DNA from: Oscillibacter sp. PC13
Lineage (GTDB): Bacteria; Bacillota; Clostridia; Oscillospirales; Oscillospiraceae
NCBI RefSeq assembly: GCF_900115635.1
Contig: NZ_FOXE01000007.1
Span: 62,001 to 126,000 of the forward strand
Direction of reading: 5' to 3'
Length of the DNA: 64,000 bases
Below, in pieces: positions 25,071-34,693 of the stretch (its first letter is position 1; each line of letters starts with the position of its first letter). Under the pieces are notes generated by a model. That model was not told where the DNA came from. It did no database searches and was given only the letters and a program-made list of their open reading frames with translations. Position numbers and translations under genes: made by a program.

Positions 25071-26222
25071 TCACTGGAATTCCGCCAGGATGGCGGCAAA
25101 GTCGTCCAAATGGTCCCGCAGATCCGCGTCCATGCGAATGGCCTGGCACACCACCGCTTTATTTTTATAGGCCACGAACATCTGGATGTTCCTGCCGCCA
25201 TCGCTGTCCCGGCCCGTCACCACCGCCGCGCCGTCAAACCGGGGATCCTCTAAAATTTCTACCACATCATTTGGCCGGGCCTTTATCCGGGTGTTCAGTC
25301 GTTCCTCATACAGGGCCTTGGCAAATACCGGCAGCACGGTGCGGTCAAAATCGGCTCTCATCCAGGGGCCAAACTCCCACCGCCACTGCTCCATTTGACA
25401 GCAGAAGGGCACCAGCAGGTTTCGATTTTCCCGGTACTGCGCCCAGTCCATCTCCAAATCAGCGGTCTCCGGATCCAGCGCCGCCATGGCCACCCAGGGC
25501 CGCTCCACCGGGGCCTCCTCCAAATCCATGCTGCTTGCGCCCCCGGCAATGCTCACTGTGAAGAGTACCAGCAGGGCAATTGCCGCCCAGGAGGCAGCCT
25601 CCCCCCATTTTCGCCGCCGGAGGGACGATTTCAGATCTCCGCCGTGCTCCAGGGGAATTCCTGCCTTCAGACGGCGCCCCACGGCGCGGATGCCCCGCAG
25701 CGCCCGCAGATTCTGAACAAGGCTTCTGGTGAAGTACCACAGCACAAACAGCCAGATTCCCCACATCCCATAGAGGAAGGTCTCCACCGGGATGCCCTTT
25801 TCCCAGATGCTGCGGAACTGCAGCACAGTCCACACCGCCAGCAGTGCCATAGAGATACAGCTGTTCCGTCGCAGCTTGCGCAGCAGCGTCTCCCAGGCCC
25901 AGCTCTGCGCGGCGGGATCGGTGTGTAGCTCCGCAGCGTCCTGATCGCCGCAATAGTAGACCCGATACTCCCCCAAATTGGCTGCGAACCGCCAGCCCAT
26001 GTCCCGGTAGGCGTTCTCCCGTTCCTCCCGGGCCGCGAAGGACTCCGGCTGGTTGGGCTCCAGGCGAAATCGGAGTATCTGAGGCTCCGCCTTTTCGAAT
26101 TTTCCGCTGCTGTACCCGGCAAAAGACACCGGCAGCCAGCCCTGGGCCGCCTGTTCCTCCAGCCACTGCTCCAAAAGCCCTGTCTCCCAGTAGGTATCGG
26201 GCATAAAAAACCGTTTCTTCAT
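25071..26222 (-). CDS. DUF2812 domain membrane protein, paralogue
   Basis: A 383-residue protein starting MKKRFFMPDTYWETGLLEQW. Layout matches the downstream paralogue: DUF2812 domain (about 5-105, with YRDMGWRFAANLGEYRVYYC), helices near 125-160 and 205-230, then an extracellular domain. It overlaps the padR stop by 4 nt (ATGA), so padR and this gene are translationally coupled. PadR regulators of this type repress their own operon, and the paired palindromic operators upstream fit that. Confidence 0.82.
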   Translation of the reverse strand: MKKRFFMPDTYWETGLLEQWLEEQAAQGWLPVSFAGYSSGKFEKAEPQILRFRLEPNQPESFAAREERENAYRDMGWRFAANLGEYRVYYCGDQDAAELHTDPAAQSWAWETLLRKLRRNSCISMALLAVWTVLQFRSIWEKGIPVETFLYGMWGIWLFVLWYFTRSLVQNLRALRGIRAVGRRLKAGIPLEHGGDLKSSLRRRKWGEAASWAAIALLVLFTVSIAGGASSMDLEEAPVERPWVAMAALDPETADLEMDWAQYRENRNLLVPFCCQMEQWRWEFGPWMRADFDRTVLPVFAKALYEERLNTRIKARPNDVVEILEDPRFDGAAVVTGRDSDGGRNIQMFVAYKNKAVVCQAIRMDADLRDHLDDFAAILAEFQ

Positions 26223-26533
26223 TGCGTCCCCTCCCGCTCTCCATCCGCCACACAGAGCTTCAGGCGGCTCAGCTCCTGCCGGTACAGTGCCCGTCCCCGC
26301 TCCGTGATGCAGTAGGTCCGCTTTCTGCCCTCCACCGCGGTTTCTTCAATCAAATGCTCCTCTACAAATTTCGCCAGAATCGTATACAGGGTCCCCGGCC
26401 CCATTGCCACCCGGCCCGCCGTGGTATCCTCCACAAACTGGACGATCTCCGTGCCGCACCGCTCCTGCCGCAACAGGGACAGCAGCACATAAAACATACT
26501 CTCCGTCAATACTTTCAGCGGTTCCTTCGCCAT
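26219..26533 (-). CDS. padR: PadR family transcriptional regulator
   Basis: A 104-residue winged-helix repressor from the ATG at 26533 (G-rich ribosome site just upstream). Conserved PadR pattern: LTESMFYVLLSLLRQERCGTE, GPGTLYTILAKFVEEHLIEE, RKRTYCITERGRALYRQEL. It is the first gene of the PadR-DUF2812-DUF2812 operon. Two identical-core palindromes in its promoter strongly suggest autorepression. The ligand is unknown. Confidence 0.92.
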   Translation of the reverse strand: MAKEPLKVLTESMFYVLLSLLRQERCGTEIVQFVEDTTAGRVAMGPGTLYTILAKFVEEHLIEETAVEGRKRTYCITERGRALYRQELSRLKLCVADGEREGTQ

Positions 26534-26546
26534 GGTCTCCCCCCCC

Positions 26547-26606
26547 AATATCGTTCATCGATATTCTGTATAGCACCAGTGTAATATCGTGTTTCGATAT
26601 TGTCAA
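26547..26606 (-). promoter_or_regulatory. padR promoter with two palindromic operators
   Basis: Minus-strand -35 TTGACA (26606-26601), 17-nt spacer, -10 TACACT (26583-26578). Two perfect palindromes AATATCG-N5-CGATATT lie at 26583-26601, filling the spacer, and at 26547-26565, downstream near the transcript start. Their centres are 36 bp apart. This is a convincing autoregulated PadR operator pair. Confidence 0.85.
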
Positions 26607-26724
26607 CAGGTTTTCGCAAAGCCTCGCAAATTCTTCCCAGCGCTGGCAGGTTTTGAGGGTTGTTCCTTCCGCTGGTTTCCGGTATGCTTTTTTGTATAAC
26701 ACGCCAAAGAAAGGAAGAAACGAT

Positions 26725-27552
26725 ATGAAACGGCAAGGTATGTTGACGCGAAATGGCAAGGGGCACTCCCTTGGGGGAACGCTTTTATGCGGTCTTCTGG
26801 CCGCGGCCTCCCTCTCGCTTCCCGCCAGGGCAGCCAGGACAGTGCCGGTTCAGGTGGACGGCGATATCCTGCCTGCGGCCTGCTATCTGGAGCAGGGTGT
26901 TACCTACGTTCCCCTTCGGACTCTGATGGATGCCTTCGGCGGCTGGGAGGTCTTCTGGGACGCCCAGGAGCAGGAGGCGGTGGCCTCCTCCCAGAACTAT
27001 CACCTGACGGCAAATCCGGCGGAAAACACCATTACCATCAACGGAGTGGACTATTCCGGAACCGTGTATGTGGAAAGCGGACGGACCTATATCCCCCTGC
27101 GGACCGTCACCACCGCTGTGGGCGGTACAGCGGAGTGGGACACGTATCTCGGCGGTGCCGCCGTCACTTCCGCAGACGCTCCCTTTGATGCTTCGGATTT
27201 CTATTGGCTCAGCCGCATCATCAGCGCCGAGAGCCAGGGCGAGTCCCTGACCGGTCAGATGGCCGTTGGAAATGTCGTTTTGAACCGAGTTCTCAGCGAG
27301 GAGTTTCCAGATACGATTCCCGCTGTAATTTTTGACCGGGTGGACGGCGTGCAGTTTGAGCCTGTGGAAAACGGTACCGTCTACCGCACTCCCACCACGC
27401 AGTCGGTGGAGGCGGCCAAGCGGGTGCTGAACGGTGAGGAAGCCATTGGAAACGCGCTGTATTTTTATGCACCTGCTCTGTCCCAGGGCATCTGGATCAA
27501 CGCCAACCGTACATATTACACAACGATTGGCTGCCACCGGTTTTACCTGTAA
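26725..27552 (+). CDS. SleB-type cell wall hydrolase with stalk domain
   Basis: A 275-residue secreted protein from the ATG at 26725 (AAAGGAAG upstream). Signal peptide about 1-38 (GGTLLCGLLAAASLSLPARA). Residues 45-145 match a copper-amine-oxidase-N-like stalk domain, with two YVPLRTL/YIPLRTV repeats. Residues 155-275 form a cell-wall hydrolase 2 (SleB/CwlJ) domain: LSRIISAESQGESLTGQMAV with the catalytic Glu, GNVVLNRV, and the terminal IGCHRFYL. Such enzymes cleave spore cortex or other peptidoglycan; spore germination or wall turnover is inferred. No sporulation sigma promoter was identified. Confidence 0.87.
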   Translation: MKRQGMLTRNGKGHSLGGTLLCGLLAAASLSLPARAARTVPVQVDGDILPAACYLEQGVTYVPLRTLMDAFGGWEVFWDAQEQEAVASSQNYHLTANPAENTITINGVDYSGTVYVESGRTYIPLRTVTTAVGGTAEWDTYLGGAAVTSADAPFDASDFYWLSRIISAESQGESLTGQMAVGNVVLNRVLSEEFPDTIPAVIFDRVDGVQFEPVENGTVYRTPTTQSVEAAKRVLNGEEAIGNALYFYAPALSQGIWINANRTYYTTIGCHRFYL

Positions 27553-27581
27553 TTGACTTTTTCATACAGCCGGGATAAAAT
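27553..27581 (+). promoter_or_regulatory. Promoter of the TIGR04255 gene
   Basis: TTGACT (27553-27558), 17-nt spacer, TAAAAT (27576-27581), starting right after the stop codon of the hydrolase gene and 31 bp before the next start codon. Confidence 0.75.
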
Positions 27582-27612
27582 AAAGGCAATATAGAGCAAA
27601 GGAGCCTTATCC

Positions 27613-28407
27613 ATGCTGTTTGATCATCGTCCCAGAAATCATTACCGCGTGTCGCCGATCCGAGAGGTTATCTGCCAGCTGCGGTTTCCCACCATTCTCA
27701 CCATCAACAACGTGGAGCCCGCTGACTTTCAGGAGGCCATCCGGTCGGAGTTTCCCCAGTATGTCCGGCGGCAGGACGCCCCACCCCCAAAAATCTCCGG
27801 CCTGGGCAGCCCCAGCCCGAAGGTTGAACAGGCGCGGCCTGTCACAAACTACAACTTCCTCTCGGAGGATAATCAGTGGAAGCTGAATCTGACCCAGAAC
27901 TTTATCGCCCTCTCCACGCTCCGTTATTCGGGATGGGAGGAGTTTGCCCGTCAACTGGACAAGCCGCTGGCCGCCTTTATCCAGATCTACAAGCCCGCCT
28001 TTTTCCAGCGTGTGGGACTGCGGTATGTGAATATCTTCTCCAGAGAGCGGCTGGGACTGGAGGGGACACTCTGGGCTGATTTGTTCCCCCCTGCCTACAC
28101 CGGCCTTCTCCAGGAACCTGACATCAGGGAGGATGACGTTCTCACCGCATCCCATGACCTGCAGCTGAAGCTGGACTCCAGCTGCCAGGCAAAAATTCAC
28201 GCAGGCCCTGGCCGGATAAAAGCCAACACTCCCGGCGCTCCTCAGGATCCGGAGATCAAGTTCATTTTCGACATGGATTTATCCATGGGCGGGAATATTC
28301 CCTGCACGCTGTCCGCCGGCGCGCTGGAAACGCTTCACGCCCATTCCACGCCGTTGTTCGAGGGCGCCATTACTGATAAGCTCCGGAGCGCCATGGAACC
28401 GGAATAA
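27613..28407 (+). CDS. TIGR04255 family protein
   Basis: A 264-residue protein, AAGGAGCC before the ATG. It shows the family's N-terminal PIREVICQLRFP motif and C-terminal predicted alpha/beta core (FFQRVGLRYVNIFSRE; LFEGAITDKL at the end). No signal peptide or membrane segment. The family is found sporadically across bacteria and in some defence-rich neighbourhoods; its function is unknown. Here it is a single-gene unit with its own promoter and terminator. Confidence 0.78.
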   Translation: MLFDHRPRNHYRVSPIREVICQLRFPTILTINNVEPADFQEAIRSEFPQYVRRQDAPPPKISGLGSPSPKVEQARPVTNYNFLSEDNQWKLNLTQNFIALSTLRYSGWEEFARQLDKPLAAFIQIYKPAFFQRVGLRYVNIFSRERLGLEGTLWADLFPPAYTGLLQEPDIREDDVLTASHDLQLKLDSSCQAKIHAGPGRIKANTPGAPQDPEIKFIFDMDLSMGGNIPCTLSAGALETLHAHSTPLFEGAITDKLRSAMEPE

Positions 28408-28433
28408 CCCCGCCCGTCTATCAAACACAAAAG

Positions 28434-28475
28434 ACAGAGCCGCTGTCCCCCGTTGACTGGCAGCTCTGTTTTTTT
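28434..28475 (+). terminator. Intrinsic terminator after TIGR04255 gene
   Basis: ACAGAGC (28434-28440) pairs with GCTCTGT (28463-28469), with partial extra pairing inside, followed by seven T (28469-28475). Confidence 0.75.
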
Positions 28476-28563
28476 GTTGAAACCATGAAAAACCGCTCCC
28501 ATTTTTCTCCATATTTTAGAGATTTTCGATCTTGTGTAAATTCCGGTTTTTTCGGTATCCTAA

Positions 28564-29964
<1,401 letters not shown>

Positions 29965-29978
29965 TTTTTTTAAATGCG

Positions 29979-30016
29979 AGGCCGCCGAAAAAGCCAACTG
30001 GCTTTTTCGGCGGCCT
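29979..30016. terminator. Bidirectional terminator between gdhA and anti-sigma gene
   Basis: AGGCCGCCGAAAAAGCC (29979-29995), AACT loop, perfect complement at 30000-30016. A T-run lies before it and a T-rich tract after. It separates converging gdhA (+) and the membrane protein gene (-). Confidence 0.88.
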
Positions 30017-30024
30017 TCCTGTTT

Positions 30025-31533
30025 CTATTTCAGTGTGAACTCCAGGCCAAAGCCCGTCAGTCCGGCCACATCTGCCGGATCAATCATCTGCTCAAACCGC
30101 TCACGGACCTGAATCCCTGCCTTAGGCCACCACTCCCAGAAAATTCCCGGTGAAACCTCCGTTCCATCGGCCAGATGAAGCGTAACTGTCTGCCGGGCTC
30201 CCTTCACTTTTTCAACCGGCACCTGAGCCTCCTCACTCCCAATCAGGTCCAGATTCATCGCCAGCGGTGAGACCTCCAACTTTCCCACCTCCACAGTACT
30301 GCCATCTTCTTTTTTCAGTTCCACTGTCCAACTCCGGGTGGCATCCTGATAGTCCAGCACCCAGCTTTGTGTCAGGCTGTCCGCCAGAAGCACTTCATAA
30401 GAGGGGTCGGCCGCCGCTTCGCCATACGTGACGGAAACGGTTTTTGTGATTCCATCCAGATACACCAGGGCATTCTGCTCACTTTTTATCAGTACGGCGA
30501 TGACACCGTCCTCCCAGCGGCAACCAATTCTGCCCCCGGCTTCTTCCAGCGCTGTTTCCCATCCCTCGGTGAACAGATCATGACTACCGTCTCCGATACA
30601 AATCTGCTTTTCAGCCGAGCCGGTCGTTATGATGGTCTCCGGAGCACTGATATAGGCACGAAACGCCCCTGTTTCGTCCGGCACAAAGGTGCATTGGATC
30701 GCCCTGCCGGCAGACACCTGCACATAATCGTCTTTCTCCGGCAACGTTCTCTCCCGGCCAAACTCTTCCAGCGTCACGGCGGCAGTTTGTCCGGAGATGC
30801 TGTTTCTGGCTCCCGCCGCTACCAGATAGGTGATGGAATGCTCTGTGCGCTCCAGCTCTTCCCAATGGCCGGATGCAAATTGAACCCCGCTCAGCTCATC
30901 CGTATTTCGGAACTCAAAATATTTTTCCCGGAAGTCCATCTCATCCGTCAGCTGGAAGGTATTCGGAAAGTCCACCCGGATCAACGCATACAGGTTTCGG
31001 CTGTCTCCAATGGTCTGGAGAACCGTCATCCTCGCTCCGGTTGCCTGTGTCACCAGATTCAGCGCCTGTCCCATAGGCTTCAGCGCCTCCTGCTGCTCTT
31101 CAGGCACCTGCAGGCGCGCCGCCACCCGCGTGTCCATCTCATAACTGCCCGGCTCTGCCGGTGCTTCCTTCTCCGGCCACAGTTCCTCTGGAGCAGTTTC
31201 TTTCGGAGCCGCTTTTTCCGGCAGCTGCAGCTTCGGGGCAAGCGTTTCCTCCGTTTTGATCTGCGGCTGTGCCGTCTTTAGTCCGAACGCCGCTGCAATG
31301 GTTCCCTGGGTGGCATAGTTGGCCACTGCCAGCGCACTGGCAGACAGTGCGCAAATTACGGCCGCAATGCAAAGTCCGCGAAGCGCCGTCTTTCGTCCCG
31401 CAGCGGATTTGGATGGGACGGTTTTTTCAATTTTCATAAGTGTAAGGCGCTTTACAGCATTTGGATTAAACGTTGGCAGATCCGGCACCAAAGCATCCAG
31501 CTCTTCCTCTGTTGGAAACATCCGATCCATCAT
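30025..31533 (-). CDS. Putative anti-sigma factor membrane protein
   Basis: A 502-residue protein with a cytoplasmic N-terminus (1-50), one membrane helix (about 52-72, GLCIAAVICALSASALAVAN), a Pro/Glu-rich linker (about 85-130) and a large extracellular region of unknown fold. It overlaps the ECF sigma factor by 4 nt and follows it in the operon, the usual layout of a cognate anti-sigma factor. No zinc-binding anti-sigma (HxxxCxxC) motif is present, so it is not a ZAS protein. Role inferred from position and topology. Confidence 0.65.
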   Translation of the reverse strand: MMDRMFPTEEELDALVPDLPTFNPNAVKRLTLMKIEKTVPSKSAAGRKTALRGLCIAAVICALSASALAVANYATQGTIAAAFGLKTAQPQIKTEETLAPKLQLPEKAAPKETAPEELWPEKEAPAEPGSYEMDTRVAARLQVPEEQQEALKPMGQALNLVTQATGARMTVLQTIGDSRNLYALIRVDFPNTFQLTDEMDFREKYFEFRNTDELSGVQFASGHWEELERTEHSITYLVAAGARNSISGQTAAVTLEEFGRERTLPEKDDYVQVSAGRAIQCTFVPDETGAFRAYISAPETIITTGSAEKQICIGDGSHDLFTEGWETALEEAGGRIGCRWEDGVIAVLIKSEQNALVYLDGITKTVSVTYGEAAADPSYEVLLADSLTQSWVLDYQDATRSWTVELKKEDGSTVEVGKLEVSPLAMNLDLIGSEEAQVPVEKVKGARQTVTLHLADGTEVSPGIFWEWWPKAGIQVRERFEQMIDPADVAGLTGFGLEFTLK

Positions 31534-32072
31534 TGTGCCATCCCCCTTTCCATCAAATACCGCCGTAGTTTTTCACGCCCCCGCCGCAGACGGCTGCGCA
31601 GCGTAGCCGGATTCTCCCCTGTCACCGCAGCAATTTCGTCGGTGGTTTGTCCCAAATAGTAGAAGCGAAAAAATAGCTTTCGCTCCTCCTCTGGCAAACT
31701 GTCCACAGCCCGCCGCAGCTCCTCTGCAGTCTCCAGGTTCTCCGCCAGCTTCTCCGGACCAGAACAGGGGTCTTCTATTTCCTCCGTCTCCGGCAGCGGA
31801 TCTGTCAAGTGCAATCCCCGCAGGCGCTGGCGGGCTGTATTCCGCGCGATTGCCGCCAGATATGGCCGCAAGTCGTCCCCCCTTATCCGCTCCCGGCTGT
31901 TCCAAAGGGCTACAAACACATCAGAAAGTGCCTCCTCTATATCCTCCTGCGTCATCATCCGGTTCAGATATGCAGCGATAATCTTTGCCACGTAGGCACT
32001 GTAGCGGTCAATGATTTGCTCCAGAGCAGCTGGATCTCCCAGATGGAGCTGTATTACTACTTGGTCCTGCAA
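31530..32072 (-). CDS. ECF-family RNA polymerase sigma factor
   Basis: A 180-residue sigma factor, TTG start at 32072 with GGGAGGGAG upstream. Region 2 (about 15-85): ALEQIIDRYSAYVAKIIAAY, then DIEEALSDVFVALWNSRERI. Region 4 (about 115-175): DSLPEEERKLFFRFYYLGQT, then TRDEIA-like TDEIAAVTGENPATLRSRL. It activates its regulon when the downstream membrane anti-sigma releases it. The signal is unknown. Confidence 0.88.
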   Translation of the reverse strand: MQDQVVIQLHLGDPAALEQIIDRYSAYVAKIIAAYLNRMMTQEDIEEALSDVFVALWNSRERIRGDDLRPYLAAIARNTARQRLRGLHLTDPLPETEEIEDPCSGPEKLAENLETAEELRRAVDSLPEEERKLFFRFYYLGQTTDEIAAVTGENPATLRSRLRRGREKLRRYLMERGMAQ

Positions 32073-32179
32073 AGAACTCCCTCCCTGCCGCCGCAGCTCA
32101 GGCTGTGCGGTTTTCTACCTATCAATATCCATCGGCCCGGAGAAATGTTGCAGTTTCCTGCATCTTTTTCTCATATTGC

Positions 32180-32211
32180 AAAAAGGCGGAGCCAAATGGC
32201 CCCGCCTTTTT
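32180..32211 (-). terminator. Terminator of cysK
   Basis: On the minus strand AAAAAGGCGGGGCC...GGCTCCGCCTTTTT: arms 32198-32211 and 32180-32193 with a 4-nt loop, T-run at the end. It lies 4 nt after the cysK stop. Confidence 0.85.
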
Positions 32212-32214
32212 CTG

Positions 32215-33147
32215 TCACGCTTCTTCAAACATAGGGGTAGAGAGATAGCGCTCACCACTGTCGGGCAAAAACGCCACGATGATCTTGCCACGATTCTCCG
32301 GGCGACGGGCCAGTTCCGCCGCTGCCCAAACGGCCGCGCCGGAGGTAATCCCCACCAGAATGCCCTCTCGCCGGGCCAACTCTCGACCGGTAGCATAGGC
32401 GTCCTCCTCCGCCACGGGCAGAATCTCATCCAAAATTTTCCGATCCAGATTTTCCGGAACAAAATTCGCACCGATTCCCTGAAGGCCGTGGGAGCCAGCG
32501 TGCCCCTGGGTCAGCAGCGGCGAGGAGGCAGGTTCCACTGCCACAATCTGAACAGCAGGGTTTTTCTTCTTCAAATACCGGCCTGTTCCGGTAATCGTGC
32601 CGCCTGTTCCCACACCTGCTACAAAAATATCCACTTTTTTGTCCGTATCTGTCCAAATCTCCGGCCCGGTGGTGAGGAAATGCGCCTCCGGGTTGGCGGG
32701 GTTTTCAAACTGTCCGGCGATCATGCTTCCCGGAATGCTCCGGTGCAGCTCCTCCGCCTTAGCTACCGAGCCTGCCATTCCTTCCTTTCCCGGCGTCAGC
32801 ACGATTTCCGCCCCGTAGGCAGCAATCAGTTTTCTTCGCTCCACGCTCATAGTCTCCGGCATAGTCAGCAGTACCCGATACCCTTTGGCGGCAGCCACGG
32901 CAGCCAAGCCAATACCCGTATTTCCAGAGGTGGGCTCAATGATGGTTGCGCCGGGAGCCAGACGGCCCTCGGCCTCCGCACGGGCAATCATACGAACCGC
33001 CACCCGGTCTTTCGCGCTGCCCGCGGGGTTCATACATTCTAATTTTGCAAAGATCGTGGCAGACAAGCCGTGGGCTGTTTCGTAATTTGTCAGTTCCAGA
33101 AGCGGCGTATGGCCAATGAGATCGGCAACGCTGCGGGCAATGTTCAT
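32215..33147 (-). CDS. cysK: Cysteine synthase A (O-acetylserine sulfhydrylase)
   Basis: A 310-residue PLP enzyme, ATG at 33147 with GGAGGT upstream. Motifs: CMNPAGSAKDRVAV (PLP Lys), EPTSGNTGIGLA and GVGTGGTITGTGRYLKK. It makes cysteine from O-acetylserine and sulfide. Single-gene unit with terminators on both sides; no cysE (serine acetyltransferase) is in the window. No T-box or SAM riboswitch was seen in the short 5' leader (33148-33210). Confidence 0.93.
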   Translation of the reverse strand: MNIARSVADLIGHTPLLELTNYETAHGLSATIFAKLECMNPAGSAKDRVAVRMIARAEAEGRLAPGATIIEPTSGNTGIGLAAVAAAKGYRVLLTMPETMSVERRKLIAAYGAEIVLTPGKEGMAGSVAKAEELHRSIPGSMIAGQFENPANPEAHFLTTGPEIWTDTDKKVDIFVAGVGTGGTITGTGRYLKKKNPAVQIVAVEPASSPLLTQGHAGSHGLQGIGANFVPENLDRKILDEILPVAEEDAYATGRELARREGILVGITSGAAVWAAAELARRPENRGKIIVAFLPDSGERYLSTPMFEEA

Positions 33148-33210
33148 AAAAGGGTACCTCCAAGCTTTTTTCCCATCATACACCCTTTTGTCCTCTGCCG
33201 CAATGAAAAA

Positions 33211-33231
33211 GAGACCGGCTATGCCGGTCTC
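33211..33231 (-). terminator. Terminator after the RsiV-like gene
   Basis: GAGACCGGC (33231-33223), 3-nt loop, GCCGGTCTC (33219-33211) on the minus strand, followed by TTTTT. It lies just after the stop codon of the anti-sigma gene. Confidence 0.85.
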
Positions 33232-33236
33232 TTCCT

Positions 33237-34085
33237 TCATGCTTTTGCAATTTCGAATTCCACAATGCCTGCTGCGCCAGCGGCAATAGAGTATTCCGGG
33301 AACACCACAACAGGATTTCCATCCTCATTGATATAGAAGGAGGTTGTCTCATCCACAGTGGTAAAGCCGCCCTCTTCCGGCGCAAAGAAGTAGGTGAAGC
33401 CCTCACTGTCCACACTGGCGTCGATCTGTTCCTGGATGGCAGTGTTGCAGATATTCACCCAATCGCTGCCCAGAAGATCCTCCAACGTGATGTTCCGGTT
33501 CTCTGCCAGGTCCAGGTTGTAGCAGTACTGCTCCTCCATGGCACTCACCCAACCCTCTGCCAATGTCACGACAAAAGAAACCTGCGTGTCCGTCTGGCTT
33601 TTGACCTCGTAATCTACAAAGACATCCATCTCGCGGTCACCCCACTCCTCCTCGGTGCCGCCGGTTGCAAAGAATGCCTCCCGATACGCCTCCCAATCCT
33701 GCCGAGCCTTCTCCAAATGGGAATCCACTTTCTCCTGAATGGCTTCGTTCACCTTATCGGCCAGGTTTCCACCAGCCTCTACTTCCGGAACGGACACCTG
33801 ATAGTTGATACCGTCCTCTGCCGCTTCGTAGTTCCGCACCGTCAGAATCCGGAACAGGCCGCCCAGTACCGGCACATCGGCAGCGGCCGCCGCCACAGTG
33901 GGGCTTAAATTCAGGGCTCCAACCGCCACCGCGAGGCAGGCAGCAACAGCCGTGAATCCTCTCCGCCATCTCCGGCGTGCCCAGGCAGCCCGCCCTTGAC
34001 GGATGCCCGCCTGAACCCGGCCGTCCAGCTCCTCCGGGAGCGGTGTTTCCTCATATTCCTTTTTTGCATCTTTCAATTCGTTCAT
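33237..34085 (-). CDS. RsiV-like anti-sigma factor (DUF3298)
   Basis: A 282-residue single-pass membrane protein. Cytoplasmic N-terminus (1-42, charged), helix (about 43-65, GFTAVAACLAVAVGALNLSP), then an extracellular part. A YQVSVPEVE strand region and the C-terminal DUF3298 domain (YCYNLDLAENRNITLEDLLG to the end) resemble RsiV of Bacillus and C. difficile, where lysozyme binding triggers cleavage and release of SigV. It overlaps the ECF sigma gene by 4 nt. A lysozyme or envelope-stress sensing role is inferred from homology. Confidence 0.8.
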   Translation of the reverse strand: MNELKDAKKEYEETPLPEELDGRVQAGIRQGRAAWARRRWRRGFTAVAACLAVAVGALNLSPTVAAAAADVPVLGGLFRILTVRNYEAAEDGINYQVSVPEVEAGGNLADKVNEAIQEKVDSHLEKARQDWEAYREAFFATGGTEEEWGDREMDVFVDYEVKSQTDTQVSFVVTLAEGWVSAMEEQYCYNLDLAENRNITLEDLLGSDWVNICNTAIQEQIDASVDSEGFTYFFAPEEGGFTTVDETTSFYINEDGNPVVVFPEYSIAAGAAGIVEFEIAKA

Positions 34086-34570
34086 GCCAAATCTCCTTTC
34101 AATTCGATTCGCAGCTTTTTTAAGCCGCTATACAGCCTTGTCTTCACAGTACTCAGATTGCAGCCCGTGACCATACTGATCTCTTTGAGAGACAGTTCCT
34201 CATAAAAGCGCAGCTTGATAATGGTCTGTATCTCAGGCGGCAGGGCATTCACCCGCTCTGCCAGCGTTCCGTCGGACGGCAGCGGATCCTCATAGCTGCC
34301 GGCATCCAACGCTTCCGGCGGTATTAAGGTCACCAGCTTCCGCCTCCGCAGCACATCAGTACATATATTTATTAAAATGCGGTAAAACCAAGCGCGCATG
34401 GCGTCCGGCTCCTGCAGGCTGTCTTGTTTTTCCAGTGCCCTGCAGACAGCGGACTGCACCGCGTCCAGGGCTTCTTCCCTGTTCTTCAGATAGCTGTAGG
34501 CCAGACGGTAAAAACGCGTCTGATTTTCCACAAGGAATGTCACGAGCTGTCGCTCCTTCAACTGTGCCAC
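34082..34570 (-). CDS. ECF sigma factor (SigV-like)
   Basis: A 162-residue ECF sigma with a GTG start at 34570 (AAAGGAC upstream). Region 2: FYRLAYSYLKNREEALDAVQ, MRAWFYRILINICTDVLRRR. Region 4: ALPPEIQTIIKLRFYEELSL, then CNLSTVKTRLYSGLKKLR. With the overlapping RsiV-like gene it forms a sigma/anti-sigma unit. A probable self-recognised promoter lies 35-60 bp upstream (34605-34631). Confidence 0.9.
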   Translation of the reverse strand: MAQLKERQLVTFLVENQTRFYRLAYSYLKNREEALDAVQSAVCRALEKQDSLQEPDAMRAWFYRILINICTDVLRRRKLVTLIPPEALDAGSYEDPLPSDGTLAERVNALPPEIQTIIKLRFYEELSLKEISMVTGCNLSTVKTRLYSGLKKLRIELKGDLA

Positions 34571-34604
34571 AATGAAGCGTCCTTTCTGTGTGTTCTGTAT
34601 GATA

Positions 34605-34631
34605 GACGCAGGGGGAACTTAAAAAGTTTGA
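34605..34631 (-). promoter_or_regulatory. ECF-type autoregulated promoter
   Basis: Minus strand: TCAAAC (34631-34626) then, 17 nt later, CGTC (34608-34605). The AAC core and CGTC -10 are typical of ECF sigma promoters, so this operon may be self-activated. Confidence 0.6.
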
Positions 34632-34655
34632 ATTTTTAAAAATTTTATCGCAAAA

Positions 34656-34678
34656 AGAAACCGGCAAAGCCGGTTTCT
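34656..34678 (-). terminator. Terminator after the efflux permease gene
   Basis: AGAAACCGGC (34678-34669), 3-nt loop, GCCGGTTTCT (34665-34656) on the minus strand, then TTTT. It ends the TetR-MacA-MacB-type operon. Confidence 0.85.
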
Positions 34679-34693
34679 CTTTTGTCTGATGAT

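Noticed and set aside
33148-33210. Riboswitch or T-box before cysK
   Set aside because: The leader is only about 60 nt and shows no T-box or SAM-type features.
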